A DNA stretch of 64,000 nucleotides from Sthenelais limicola (lineage: Eukaryota; Annelida; Polychaeta; Phyllodocida; Sigalionidae): the NCBI GenBank assembly GCA_942159475.1, contig OW804096.1, forward strand, positions 130,996,941-131,060,940, read 5' to 3'. Of this stretch, positions 1-11,960 are shown piece by piece (position 1 is the first letter of the stretch; every line of letters starts with the position of its first letter). Below the pieces are notes generated by a model. The model made no database searches. It was not told where the DNA came from and was given only the letters and a program-made list of their open reading frames with translations. Position numbers and translations under genes: made by a program.

Positions 1-1440
1 TTTACTCCGCTACAAGCCTTGTATTGTATTTTGCTTTGGAAATTATAATGCTGTGCTGATTGTAATTTTGATCATGGTTTGGTATCCTTTAATCAATAGA
101 TCCCTTCAATCAGAGGCTCCAGACGTAACATTTTGTTAATGGAAATTGGATACTTTGACTTTAAATAAACGACGCCAGGAAATATAAGAAGAATGGCGGC
201 TAAAAGAATGATATTTATTCAGGATACACTGAGCGAGTTGAAAAAACTAACTGTCTTGAAGCTTTACATCTCAGAATCATAAATCCTAATGGAAGCCATT
301 CAGAAGTGCCGGCTCAGGAAAAGCTTGCAGTGTATTTATATCTAAGTATTTGATTTGTTCCAGTGAGGTAATGAGAATTGTTCTCCAATCGCACCAATAT
401 TGTACAGTTTTTAGATTTAAGTGTGCTCTTTCCGCGGAGCTTGCCAACTGGCTTAAAAGTCAACATCAATGAACAGATCTTAGTTTCCCCAAAGCAGTTT
501 AACACGAAAATTTGAAAGTGCCCTGTTATCACATATTGCCGACGTTAATGTAGCTTTATCACTAGGTCTGTCCGTATCATCTCACTTTGTCTGTCTCTAT
601 AGACGCAATTTTAAATGAATTATTGTGAATCCCCCCCACCCCCTCCCCCTCTGAACGAATATGAAAGGACCCCTATCGAATGTGGTTCTATGAATCAGAT
701 ATCGATCTGACACAAGTGTTTCACCATTATTATATTATCATATAAACTGTTTAATGTTTTTTCTATAATATTATTGTATTCTATATCATATATCATTTTA
801 TAACTGTAATATGGACCAGAATTAGCTGAGAACAGCAAGCAACAGTTTAATGTGTTTCACTGACTAAATATATAATCTTAAACTAAACTAACCCCCACCT
901 CAACTCTGACCACATATTTGCATTTGCTTCCCTCGTTATTGAAGCAACATTTTCTTCTCTCCCTAGTGAGATATTATCCATCACACCTTATATGATTTAC
1001 TACATGTGATTTAGACAAACTCGCTCCGCCTTAGGAGTTGTATTTAATCAGAATGAAGGGATTCATAGAAGATTATTATTAATTAATATCATATATGAGT
1101 TACAATCATGGCGAGTTATAATCATGACCTTGGCAGCTTCGATCATTTGTAATTGATATATAAGTAATAGTAGTGAGTAATCTCCTTAATCAACGAGGGG
1201 AAACATTACTGGGAATATCTTTTATCAACATCATACTAATTAGCTTCATGTCCAAATGAGATTTGTGATGATAAAAGAGTGACTAAATATTTTATCTGCG
1301 AGGGAAACTCGACAGGCATACATGAAAACACGAACACTTTTTAAGCTTCCTGATGTCAGGCCTTTTAACGAGAACGAAGAGATGAAGCCTTTAACAGAGG
1401 GAGGACCTTGACAAAAATTATCAGATCAGAAATAAGTGAG
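1..1440. other. Intergenic, nothing recognised
   Basis: AT-rich DNA with no conserved reading frame or recognisable repeat. A short C-rich run lies near 631-652. The longest open frames are short, unpatterned and unaccompanied by splice-site structure. Confidence 0.5.
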
Positions 1441-1507
1441 TGAATTCGAACGACGCAGACATCATACGACCAGATCCAGCACGTTACCACTGCGCCACCT
1501 CTGCCAA
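1441..1507 (-). repeat. tRNA-derived SINE head
   Basis: Read on the minus strand, this stretch has a near-perfect RNA polymerase III A box (TGGCGCAGTGG, about 1485-1497) followed by a B-box-like GTTCGAATTC (about 1442-1452) at tRNA-like spacing. There is no matching 3' acceptor strand, so it is read as the tRNA-related head of a SINE and not a functional tRNA. The body would run to lower coordinates and is not recognisable. Confidence 0.5.
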
Positions 1508-4435
1508 TCCATAAATAAAATTTCATCGTGGGCAAGGGTGCAAGTAATTTCGGAAAAGTTCAACTTTTTCTTAAAATCCCTTCAGAATGAATAATACAAT
1601 AGATAGTCTATATTTTTGTTTAAAGCAATGAACCAATAAAATCCATTTTGAGTTTACATCGCACAAACTCTGAGCAATGATGTGGAAATTATTTTCTTTT
1701 ATTTTTATTCATTTAAGGCCAAGCTTGTGCTAATTCCTTGGCATTGCAACGTTCTGCAGACTCCTCTCTCTCTCTCTCTCCCATCTACCTCTTCAACCAA
1801 TCACTACTCCTCTTCTTCCAACCATCACCTTCGTTCCTACTTCCACCCCTACTTCGTCTTTCCTTCTACATTGCTCCCAAATAAAATACTTGATCTTACC
1901 ACCTGTCTCTGCTTTTCTGTTGTAATGTTAAATTAATTACACCTGAAATAACTAGATCCAGTGCGCACGATGTGAACACATCTAGGATGAAACCGCACTT
2001 ATATAATGCAAGTAAACCAAACCATAACGTGTCTACTTTTGACATAAAACAGAAACTCTCCCATTGGCAAATCTGTAATAAAGGGTTAATGTCCGACATT
2101 GAGGGGCTGGTGTAATATGGTTGGTGAAATATGTACAAATTGGCCAGCAGGCCAAAGATGGAGGTTACTAATTATTTTTAAGGTGGTTATAGCCCCAGGA
2201 CCATTCCAGACAGTAACTGAAAGGGCTTATACATATGTCACTTCAATGTCAATTCACTTCAGCCCACAGTATCATTTCATGTTTCGAAAAAGTAATTATT
2301 GTACCATGCAGGAGCTCGTTAATACAGCCGCCCTTGGAGGACATAGGGACTGGGGATTGATTATCTATGCTTATGGCTTCATATAATTATATATGCTGGA
2401 AGCCCTTGGTGAAATCTTGTGGTAAATGGCTATAAACTATTAAAGGAGATGACTGTTATATCACGATGGATCTATAATTTATTCGCTGCATTACAGTCGG
2501 CTTATTTCAGATTAAAACCACTGCTGTATTCTGAGAGCATTGCGGCTAATGGTACTATTATATTTCACCCTTCTTTACCCAGACAGAAGCGGTGATGTTT
2601 CTCAGAAATATGAATGCCAGCTAGAGGCCTTTGTCGTCGATAGAATCGCTATGAGCAGTGTCACGAAGACACAACCTCACACCTTCAGCCAGTGCAGTAG
2701 TTTTGCTTGTTTAATATAGTAAACTAATTGATAGTCTGTTGAATTTACATGTTCTACTAGGCCTCCTTCCAGACCGGTTGTCTGTACTTTTTCATGTCTT
2801 TCAGTCATAAGTTATCGTGGCTGAATGCATAATAGATTTGGAACTTTAATACAGGGAGTTCGTTGGACTCTTAAAGTGCGTGTTGCTAAATTCTTGCTGT
2901 ACGAATGAAATTTAGCATGTATTGCAAACTCCTTCCCTAAATGTTCCTTACCAGCTGCTTAGCTAAGGAAGGGAAATGTTAAGTACGTTTTTCGCATGCA
3001 ACGGGCTCCTAATCTCCACACCAGGGACAATTTAACCTTACCAAGGCGGTCATAATTACTCCATTGTTTATGTCAGGGGTTGAATTAATTAGGAGTTGAA
3101 TTAATTACTCACTATCGCTCACATGTAGTTCTACCCCATGGAACAATTATTTATTGATATAGAATATATATACATAATTTCCAAATTCAGGGATATACGG
3201 AAGACCTGTGTACTCTTTAGAGAAAATACTCATTTTCCACATATATTTTCTAGTCTGCTACAGTGTATTATGATATATATATGTTATAGAAATGCAAATC
3301 TATTATTAATTATTATATTATAAATAATGTTTCCCTTTCACAATGGCTAGGATGTATTCTTTTAATTAAGATGAGAATGAATAAATAGATACCAAAAAGA
3401 TACTGGATGGGCATCGAACATGTATCATATGTATATCATACATGTATAGTATATGAATGTTGTTCTAAGATCACCATTCCTCTCACACACCTCTGTCAAA
3501 TGAACTGTATTGAAGTAGCCCGGAATTAATCACCTTCACCTTCATCATCATTCACCTCATCAAACGTTTATAAACTGAAACGATGTATATATGTACTGAC
3601 CGAAATGTATGCCTCTCCAATGTAACATCATGCCCTCTTTCAATATGTTAAATTAAATTAGTAATCTCAGGGCATAACGAAAAGTCATCTCCGGATGAGC
3701 GTGCTGTAATTTCAATGTAATAATTCTCCTGAATAAATATATTTGCGAAAAAAAAAATATGTCGGTAGGGTTGTGCGTGTGAGCATACAGGTTGTTGATG
3801 GAACAAATTAACTATATACGTGCATGTGTTCAAAGTTACTCGCAGGTGCAGGAAGATGTAAACTTGCTTCGAATCCTCGAATCAAAGTATGTTTTCAGGT
3901 GGTTCCAGACCGATACTATCTTTATAATAAGCCACTGCAGTGAAAAGCCACTGCTGTTTACAATTGCCACGATTTCTCTAGAGGGTACGCACCCAGACAC
4001 AAGATTACAGACTTCGGTACATACAACTATGATCAAAATATCTCCATAGAAAAGTTCGTTCAATAAAAGATTATTGAGTCTACATAAATTCTCCCACACA
4101 GTAGAAAGAGATAGGCTAGAGCATTTCTTAGATAATAGGAGCCTGACCTTTAAACAGGAATTTAAGTGTCCCATATAAGACAGATTCATATCATAGAGAA
4201 ACATCCAATCTTCTCTGTTTTGTGTAGAGTGTAAAAGGATTAAACCTCAAAGAGGTGCCTCTTGTGTTTCCTTACAGGCAATCGAAACACTCGACTAATT
4301 CATTAGATCACAACAAAATGAATAACCTTCTCCATTTTGAGATCATGATTACCAAGTTCAGTACTTTCAAGTCCTCATTGCTTGTGAGAATCCCAAATGA
4401 CAAGTTACTGCAAAATAGTCCTAAAAACGTTATCG
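1508..4435. other. Intergenic downstream of the FABP gene
   Basis: No gene is recognised. A pyrimidine-rich CT run lies at about 1764-1782. The stretch 2108-2235 resembles 53145-53275 in the same orientation, for example CCAGCAGGCC followed by GAGGTTA and a shared CCNGGACCNTTC block, which suggests an old dispersed repeat. No clear AATAAA was seen on the minus strand just past the FABP stop. Confidence 0.4.
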
Positions 4436-4489
4436 TCATTGAATCCGCGTGTAGGTTGCAACCATTTTTACGTCCCCAACGGTGTCTTC
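4436..4489 (-). CDS. FABP exon 4 (54 nt including stop)
   Basis: Acceptor ATTTATTTACAG precedes the exon. It encodes residues 121-137, ending VATYTRIQ and TGA. The T-R-x motif matches the family's C-terminal (C/T)-T-R-x-Y strand, but the Tyr is replaced by Gln and the protein stops there, a few residues earlier than usual. Confidence 0.8.
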   Translation of the reverse strand, partial: EDTVGDVKMVATYTRIQ

Positions 4490-7400
4490 CTGTAAATAAA
4501 TTATATTTATTATAAACAACACTTACGTTAGTCATCGCGCTAATTAATCTTATATTCTTGAATCTGATCAGCAGGTATATTATACACACTGCATATTATA
4601 TATGCATTGCATATTGCATAAATTATACGTTATTCTAAGTATCAATTACTTCATATATGTGAAACCGTTATACTATAACCATTGCAGTAATTGGGGTAAA
4701 ATTCTAGGAGCTTAATTATTGTCTTGCCACTAGTTCAGATCCAGCACTTAGGCTATAAGAAGAGTTAAGATAGAGCTAGACCCGGCCAGGGGCTGTTTCT
4801 TATTGTTTTATTTTTACATGAATTAAGCAGCATACGTGAGAATAATATAGCAGTGGTAGTGGTCGCGCTACCTAGCTTAGATTTATAGGTCGAAAGGTTT
4901 GGTACCAGAGTAGACGGAGGAAATCCCTATTACAGGGGTATATACCAGAGGAAATTGAATAGGAATTCGAGTGGAAATTCAAGGGAGGTGGATAATAAAC
5001 ATGGTCTACAATTGTGGTGCTGACGAATTCAGGGAAAGCTCAGCAGAATTGCACAAGCCATTTTCAGCGGTAGGATTTGAAATATTCTGTGAGACAAATG
5101 ATTATTTGTTTCTCATGTATTAAACAATACAAAGAATACAGCAATGCAATCATAATAAAACCTACAGAAATCAATGTGTCGTCTCCCTCCATGTAATATA
5201 TAGACAGCATCGCTGGATCAACGTGCATCGTCCAGACTAGGCGCCCATTTTCAAAGGTGACGATACTCTATAGGGAATGAATGAAACATTTACACTTCCT
5301 TTTCTGGATGAATTAGAAAATAGTTAGTCAAAATCCGATGAGTTATAAGGTTTCATTTTATTCTAAATTCCCATTGGTTGTCCTTGCTTGCATTAAATGA
5401 CATTATTTAGTTTTTAATACAATCACCATTATTATACCCCCCCCCCTGGATTATGGTGGTAATATGGTGGTAATGTAACGACTGGGTTCAATGATGATTA
5501 TTGAAGATGATCGAATGATTTATTCGAGTGGTAGCCGAATAATTAGTGAGTTCAGAACATTCTTAGGTGTAGGTGAATAGTCAAATCACAGTGCAAACAC
5601 AATACTTTCTAAACCCAGGGGAAGACCACCGTATGGTGAGCTGGGGAACTTGTTTTGAATTATTACAATATTAACACGATGTACTTGCTCTATAACCTGA
5701 ATAAAGTTTGAATTAAAACAATGATGAAATATTTGGAATCCCATTTGCATTGTCAGCAGACGACAATTCCTTCCCATTTATAGCCCTGTATAGGTCCGCC
5801 TTCCTGTTCCCGTCATGCATTTGAGACATTTCCCCCATCGGAATTTATTTTACTCCGGTCTCTTTCTATTTCTCATATTATCTTCCTTTTCTTCTTCTCA
5901 TACCTGTCATATCAGATTACTATCTGCTTCTATATTATGCAAACTCATTTAACTACGTAAGGCTATAAGGAGTTTCAAATATGATGCTTCCCAATTATTA
6001 TTTCACCTCGAGGTTCGATCTCTTCCTCTGGTATTTCTGTATACTTCCTCGAAATATTCCCAACTATCAACTAACTATTTTAACAGTTTGTTACATTGTA
6101 ATGATAACGTAGGCATCTACCTTATAATTATTGCGTCTGAGTATATGTGAGGTGTTCCAGGAAAATGAGTCATAAGTCACAAAATTGATATTTTTCAAAG
6201 TGTTTTTTTACAAGATCACATTATTGGAATGTTCTAATTTTTGGAGGGTTTATCACTTATAGCTATATCAATCGATGTATCAAATTTCAGGACAATCTAT
6301 GTAATATATCCTTTCGTTTTAAAGGTCCTTATATGGACTACATTTAGTTACTTTACTGTTTATTGACCCCCAGAAATATTGGATTTTTTTTTTCAAAAAC
6401 GAAAATATCAAACTTAAAATCTAGATAACTAAATCTAGATACTAGATTATTAGGCTGTTTACTATCATTGGAATCGGCTTGATCTCATCTTTTCAAATAT
6501 AATGGTATCTCAAAATCTATTTGTTTGCGACTTATGACTCATTTTTCTGAAACACATCACATATTTCCCATAAGATGCTCGAATTCGCCTCTTCGTAATG
6601 TTAATTTTAGACCTCATCAACTGTAAAAAGTATCCTTCAACTGACTGATTATCGTTTCAGGGCAATGGGAATGGGATTAGAAATAAAGTGTGTAATTACT
6701 TTAGATGTATAACATTACCCACAAGATAGATTCGTAATATTTATCAACTTCTTTCTCAGGTAAATCTGAATGGTTTACTATAATTAATTTCGCATATGTA
6801 GATTTGAAAAAGTCTGGGTTGGGCGATATCAGACAGAATGAATATGTGATGGTACTTGTCACATCCCTCAGGTAAAAGGATAAATAATATCTCAGATACA
6901 ATTATGTATGTGCGTTATTTGTGTGATTGTAATACTTTTATATAAATGCGAGCTTACTCTGTCTTTTTGTTTTTGAAATTTTCAAGAGGCCAAACAATCC
7001 CCCAAATAGGGTGTTTACGAGTACGGGGGGGGGCGGGGGTATAATTTAATCGAAAATATTATAATTGGGAGTTCAGAAGTAAGCGATGCTGAGGGATCTC
7101 TATTTTTGTTTGTTTACGATATAATTTATCCTAGGTGTATGTTCTGTTTTTCCCTTCTTGAAATGAGAATTACCACATTGTTGGAAATTTCGAGAACTAA
7201 ATTTATTAAAAAAAATATATCTCACCTTGCATTTCTTGTTATTTGGCCCAACAATATCATCAAACTCTACTCCTGGTACAAATTTAGACACCTCATCAAA
7301 TATGAGCACACGAAGCCTCCAATGCCATTCATCACCATCTTTTGACACATCAAGATATGTTGTCGTCCTTATAGCTATCTTCCTTTGCATAAAGTTGACT

Positions 7401-9003
7401 CCTAGCCAAATAAAAGGATATTTATATTATCTATAAATAGCTTCAAGCCGTGTAGTCAATCCTTATCAGGCTAACAGTTCCACATCTTCTTCCCCGTGGC
7501 CTTCCCGACTGTCGGGCAGTTTTATGCCCTGGTTATCCAAATATATAGGACTATATATATTGGACTACAGCTGGAAACTCATGTCAATGTACCTTTCTTA
7601 TAGCATAGTAAAAATCAGTCTAGAATCAACTGGCTTTGAGTTAACATGTCTCTAACATCTCTCTATCCACAGCTCCAACGATTTTTATTTAATATAGAGT
7701 AGGTATTATTCCCTATATTATTAATATATTTAGGAGATACCATACACACCATGGTATCTCAGCCTATATGAAATTCAAGAGTTCCACACTTCCTTAGGTA
7801 AAATAGATACAATCTGTCACAAAGGGATACACTTGAAGGTACGAATAGGGTCATATATCTAAAAGGTTCGGGCTTTGTATGTGTGGTTTGAAAGATAGCC
7901 ATAGCAATTTGAAATTTAATTCAATCTGCTGTTTTATTCCTTTCCGACATAAACTATTTTTTATGTCCGTGATACAAGTTTGGAATCCAATCAAGCTTGT
8001 CAGTATCCGCGCTATATGACATGATACTGCTATATATTAAATATCTCCCTGTTTTCTCTGCGCTTGATCTGTTTCGTCCTCGATGCTGATGTTACTATCA
8101 AATTTGAGATCTTGAATGTTGGCAATGGATTCTTTTTAATTTCAACATGCATCATAATGATAACACGGACTCAAAGCTCATATCTAGAACGGTACGATTC
8201 ATCCTGACCTCCATTTTATATCACCTCAGTCTCAGTTCAATTATTCTCTGATAATAGTTTTGTTACGGATAACCTAGTGAACTATCATATGCATAGGCAA
8301 ACTCAACTTTATTCTGCATTATAGAATAATGCTTGCACGACAGTATCCAGACGTGGTGCTAACTATATATATATGATGTAAACAATTCTTCCAAAGGAGT
8401 ATTCATGATACCAGTAACTACTATGATATATGTTATGGCCACGTGAGGTTTAAATGATAGATGTGGATGATTTGTGAAAACTAAGTATCTTGAACCAACA
8501 CAAAAGAATTCACTAGCCTCAAAGCACCACTTCAATAAGCGGCAATAACAATTAAGGAACCAGTTTTTGTTGTATCGTTGATGGCGATAATATGTAAAGT
8601 AGGCTAAATGGAAACTATTATCTATATCTGTCACTTACGTTTTTGGTTAGTGGTATATTTGTCCATAAAGTTCGATTGTAAGTATGCTGTTAATCAATCA
8701 ACTATTACAGAATGATTTACTACTTACAGGCAATTCAAGCAAATATTCGTTGTCAACTAGAAATGCGTCTTTACAACATGTCAATAATATCAAAATTAAA
8801 ATTGTAACTATTGCCCGAATACAATATTTTTTCAAATCAAATCAAAATAAAAGACAGTACATATGAATTTATAAAACGGGATGTATACTTTATGGCTTTC
8901 GGGAAGCCTAGCACAACTTACCGAGGGCCGCAAGATAGGCATCATAATTGTCAACTCGCAAACTTTTCCATTTGCCCAGCATTTTAAGATTCTCTTCTCC
9001 CAT
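4436..9003 (-). CDS. Fatty-acid-binding protein (intracellular lipid-binding protein), 4 exons
   Basis: The spliced coding sequence joins 9003-8922, 7401-7226, 5267-5166 and 4489-4436 and encodes 137 residues. All three introns are GT-AG. Family members are small cytosolic beta-barrels that carry fatty acids or retinoids. Seen in sequence: the N-terminal LGKWKSLRVDNYDAYLAALG block, then GVNF..RKIA after intron 1, a GVEFDD block near the end of exon 2, and SIVTFENGRLV opening exon 3. Intron phases (1, 0, 0) and exon sizes match the conserved family plan, whose exons 2 and 3 are normally about 173 and 102 nt. The start ATG has A at -3 and G at +4. Oddities: of the usual Arg-Arg-Tyr ligand triad only one Arg (R135) remains; the first Arg position is Tyr111 and the Tyr position is the terminal Gln137. 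Intron 2 carries a MITE and a SINE/LINE tail. Family membership is firm; ligand and subfamily are unknown. Confidence 0.85.
5166..5267 (-). CDS. FABP exon 3 (102 nt)
   Basis: Acceptor CCCTATAG precedes the exon and donor GTAGGT follows it. It encodes residues 87-120 (34 codons), exactly the conserved exon size, starting SIVTFENGRLVW. The position normally holding the first ligand-carboxylate Arg is Tyr111. Confidence 0.85.
5621..5640 (+). repeat. SINE/LINE 3'-tail hairpin
   Basis: GAAGACCACC-GTAT-GGTGAG forms a short hairpin (CCACC/GGTG) and matches the tails at 49335-49355 and 51277-51293. It lies in FABP intron 2. Confidence 0.4.
6146..6561 (+). mobile_element. MITE family 1, copy 1 (416 bp)
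   Basis: Terminal inverted repeats of about 35-38 bp: the left end carries AAAATGAGTCATAAGTC and the right end its reverse complement, framed by TGTGA..TCACA. It is flanked by TA on both sides, a possible target duplication. There is no coding capacity. It is closely similar over its full length to 31779-32188 and, inverted, to 58788-59147. It sits in FABP intron 2. Confidence 0.8.
7226..7401 (-). CDS. FABP exon 2 (176 nt)
   Basis: Acceptor TTTGGCTAG precedes the exon and donor GTGAGA follows it. It encodes residues 28-86, from GVNF to KKCK, and is one codon longer than the family's usual 173-nt exon 2. The frame stays open past the donor into the intron by chance, so the exon boundary is set by the splice site and the family plan. 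Confidence 0.85.
8922..9003 (-). CDS. FABP exon 1 (82 nt)
   Basis: Begins at the ATG (complement of 9001-9003) and ends CTCG before the donor GTAAGT. It encodes residues 1-27 plus the first base of Gly28, so the intron is phase 1 directly before the GV.F motif, as in other FABP genes. Upstream on the minus strand is TATTTATAG, which could be a 5' UTR splice acceptor or a TATA-like element; it is too close to the ATG to decide. Confidence 0.85.
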
Positions 9004-9639
9004 CTTCCAGAACGGCCGGCGTCTATAAATAGATAATATTAGATTTTGTTGGTAGCAGGGAGTATTTGTCGTCATAGCATTAAGGACAGTATTAATACTG
9101 CTCTGGCAAGTAAAGTCTTTAAGATCTTTCATCTAAATACACCGAGTCTGTGCTGTTAATTATATGAAATTAAAGAGCTATTGAAGGAATATAGCTATCT
9201 ACACATTCTCTGAACCATGGCTCAAGACTAATAATGATTGGTATCTAGAGATACGACTGAAATCTCTACATACCAGCTGGTTATAAACGATAGAAAATGG
9301 CTTTATAATTTAATTATGCAGTGCAAAGGGTAGGGGTGTTGGTGTCTACATTAAAACCTCCTTAAATTGTTATGAAGTTTCTGCCAATCATTACAATGAT
9401 AGTTGTATACAGACATCGAATGTGTTTCTACATTTACCAATGGAAACAAAATGAAATATATTATTATAGGCATGCTCTACCAACCCTCAAACGGAACATA
9501 ATTTGCAAACAGTAATGGCCATGATATGTGAAGGTTGATTACAATGTATATTGATATACTACTGGGTCGTTTGTAATATATATATATATTGCTGCAGAAT
9601 CGTTATGAGGGGTTATGTGGGAACTTATCTATTACATTA
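9004..9639. other. Upstream of the FABP gene, no recognised element
   Basis: This should contain the FABP promoter and any 5' UTR exon. No strong TATA box, CpG-rich block or conserved motif could be identified by eye. An (AT)n run lies at about 9579-9590. Confidence 0.3.
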
Positions 9640-10155
9640 ATCTCCTGTAACAGTTGTGTAATATATTCTTGGTAGCGAATCGCTAATGATTCGCCGGGTG
9701 ACTCGCTGTGACTCGTTGTTTCCAAGTCGTTTTATTTTCTTACCTTTTGCAAATTACCGGCGAATCACCTCACGATTCGCCCAAGTCGCCTGAGACTCTG
9801 GGCTGCTTTGGGTCTGCTCTTTATGTATAAATACAACTGATATATGTGTTTTGGATAATAATAAACCTGGCTGTCGACAAAGCACCTTGTTTGTTTCACT
9901 TGCTCGAGAGAAGACCGTCATTATCTCTAAGCTATCGATAATTCAAGTTCACTAGACCTTTATCAGAAACCTAGTCGCTAAAAAATATCAGATCCATGAG
10001 ACAGATCCATGAGAACGATTTGCCTGAACGACCAGCAACATGAGCTACTCATCCACCCACTCTCTTGAACGCTTTTGGGAAGAAGACAAGCCTCTTTCCT
10101 ATCTGGAGCCAGGCCCCTTTGGACTCCCTATGAGTCGTCCCCACAACAATATATT
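9640..10155 (+). mobile_element. Probable truncated LTR retrotransposon 5' end
   Basis: A TGTAACAG-type start (about 9645) is followed by a region rich in GCGAATC/GATTCGC inverted repeats, a TATA box (TATAAATAC at about 9826), a poly(A) signal (AATAAA at about 9859-9866) and TTATCAGAAACC near 9959, which resembles an initiator-tRNA primer-binding site. Shortly after, an ATG at about 10040 opens about 38 codons of a Gag-like start, then breaks off near 10155. No 3' LTR was found. The LTR limits are inferred. Confidence 0.4.
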
Positions 10156-10229
10156 GTATATATATATATTAAATCAGAGTTTTTGTTAATTATAGTGGGA
10201 CAAATAGAAAGGACGAAAATGATATGAAA

Positions 10230-11960
10230 ATTTCGAAAGACAGACTACTTCAACAATTATTTAGTAAATATCACTGGTAACACAGCCTCTAACATTGACA
10301 AGTTTACTCTACCAAACTATAAAATCTCACATTCTGACTTGGCTGATATCAAAACAGTTTAGCTCGATGTAAGAGACCTCGTCCTCCAACGTTTTGATTT
10401 CTTAGGCCAATAGATTGTCATTGGCCGCTCATTGACCACTATTGGCCGCTAGTTGCCACAGTGGAACAGCCCATAGCGTTACCAATAGTTTTTCTATTCG
10501 CCTCTACTTGGCTGTTAGACTAGCATCAAGTCCCTGTGCCTAACTCAATGAGCGCACCATTTTTTTTTATTATACATGGCCACCACTTGCCGATAGTGGA
10601 AGCCCTCTTCCCAAATGTTAAAGGATGGATTCTTAATTAATCCTCTCAAATAAATTAACTTATCTTCTTAATCAAATGCTCAAACAAGGAATTATACTGC
10701 TATGATTAGGAAATGCCAAAGTAGTCTCCATCCCTAATACAAAGAAGGTAACAACAACTTTATTTCTTACTTCCAACCAATCAGCCTACAACCCCTACCT
10801 GTGAAATTATTAGTGAAAATTATCATGAAACAATTTTGACCAAGAGCACAATAAACATTTAAACCCTAAAGGTGGCTTCAGGAAAAACTCCTCCATAATC
10901 ACTACTGCAAATTTCACATCATATCACAGGATACATCGTTAAATCTCTAAAAAAAACTCTAAAAGTATTATAGCATTCTTTACCGATTTATCAAAGGCAT
11001 TTAGTGTCAATCATCCCACCTTACCTCAAAAGAGGTATGAATTATATTTAAACTAACAGACTTGAAATCCAACAGACTTCATTACACAAGTCATGTCCAG
11101 GAGAGTATGTGGCACCAGGTATCGTCACAACAGGAGAAGTCTTGGGCTATGAGGGGAAGTCTTAGGCTATTTACTTTCAAAATATAGATGGTTTTTGTAC
11201 ATTGACATTGCCCACCATCCCGCCCACCATCCTCCAAAATCCTTTAATTTTAGTGTTAAGTCAACGTGCAAAATGATGCTTTTGCACATCATACGGTGAT
11301 GCTACCTGGTGAGAGGGTGAGAAACTATAGGTGAAATCATATACAGAGACTGTGATTGGTCGGCCTAACTTAGACGAAGCTCACCAAGTGTGGCCGAGTG
11401 TGTGATAGTGAACTGGAGAATGTCGGCAACAAACAGAAACATAGAGACATAGGTGTAAGCATGTAATGCTGGAACTCCGTAATTATATTAGTAAGAGCTT
11501 AAAATCTTTGGTGAAATGTCTCTTAGAATGCATAATCTGGACACAGGGACAGGTTTTAAGTGTGGGGACATAAGAAAACATAGGGTTATTTGAAAATTAT
11601 AGACCAGTTTCCCCTATAGTTTTGCCCCAAGGAGCTTGGGTCGAATTTACTAGTTAAGGTGTTTATGCATGCATAATTTATTATTATGCCACTGACGACC
11701 TAACGTCGAGTAACATTCTTGCTGGGACAAAAATTCTCAAAAAGGGGTATTGATCTCATAAATGACATCGTTCCCAGTGACCCAACAATCTCTTAAACTA
11801 TATGCAGACGATATGGTTTTGTACAGCTCAACATGTCAATAAAACAGTAAAACCCACTGCATACAAAATCTATGAATTAAGTGAATTCATGAACCAAGAA
11901 CAATGAAGTAATATGATAACTACAAAACAATGACATTACCTTATTATCACATTATTCATT
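10230..11960 (+). pseudogene. Broken Jockey/CR1-like LINE reverse transcriptase
   Basis: Frameshifted fragments of one non-LTR retrotransposon, in order: a pre-RT segment at 10243-10362 (FNNYLVNITGN), a KVVSIPNTKKGN..QPISL..KLL block at about 10710-10830, GGFRKNS at 10870 and FTDLSKAF near 10980, IND-IVPSDPTI near 11760, and the RT active site YADDMVLYSS at about 11801-11830. There are at least three frameshifts or stops. Two stretches interrupt it: about 10385-10600 and about 11050-11730. The second spaces FTDLSKAF and YADD about 820 nt apart where roughly 200-250 nt is usual. It is dead and old. Confidence 0.8.

Noticed and set aside
1441..1507. Functional tRNA gene
   Set aside because: A and B boxes are present but there is no acceptor-stem complement or 3' terminator.
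4850..4920. tRNA-like stretch with GTGGTAGTGG and GGTTTGGTACC
   Set aside because: Both boxes are imperfect and no cloverleaf or SINE partner could be drawn.
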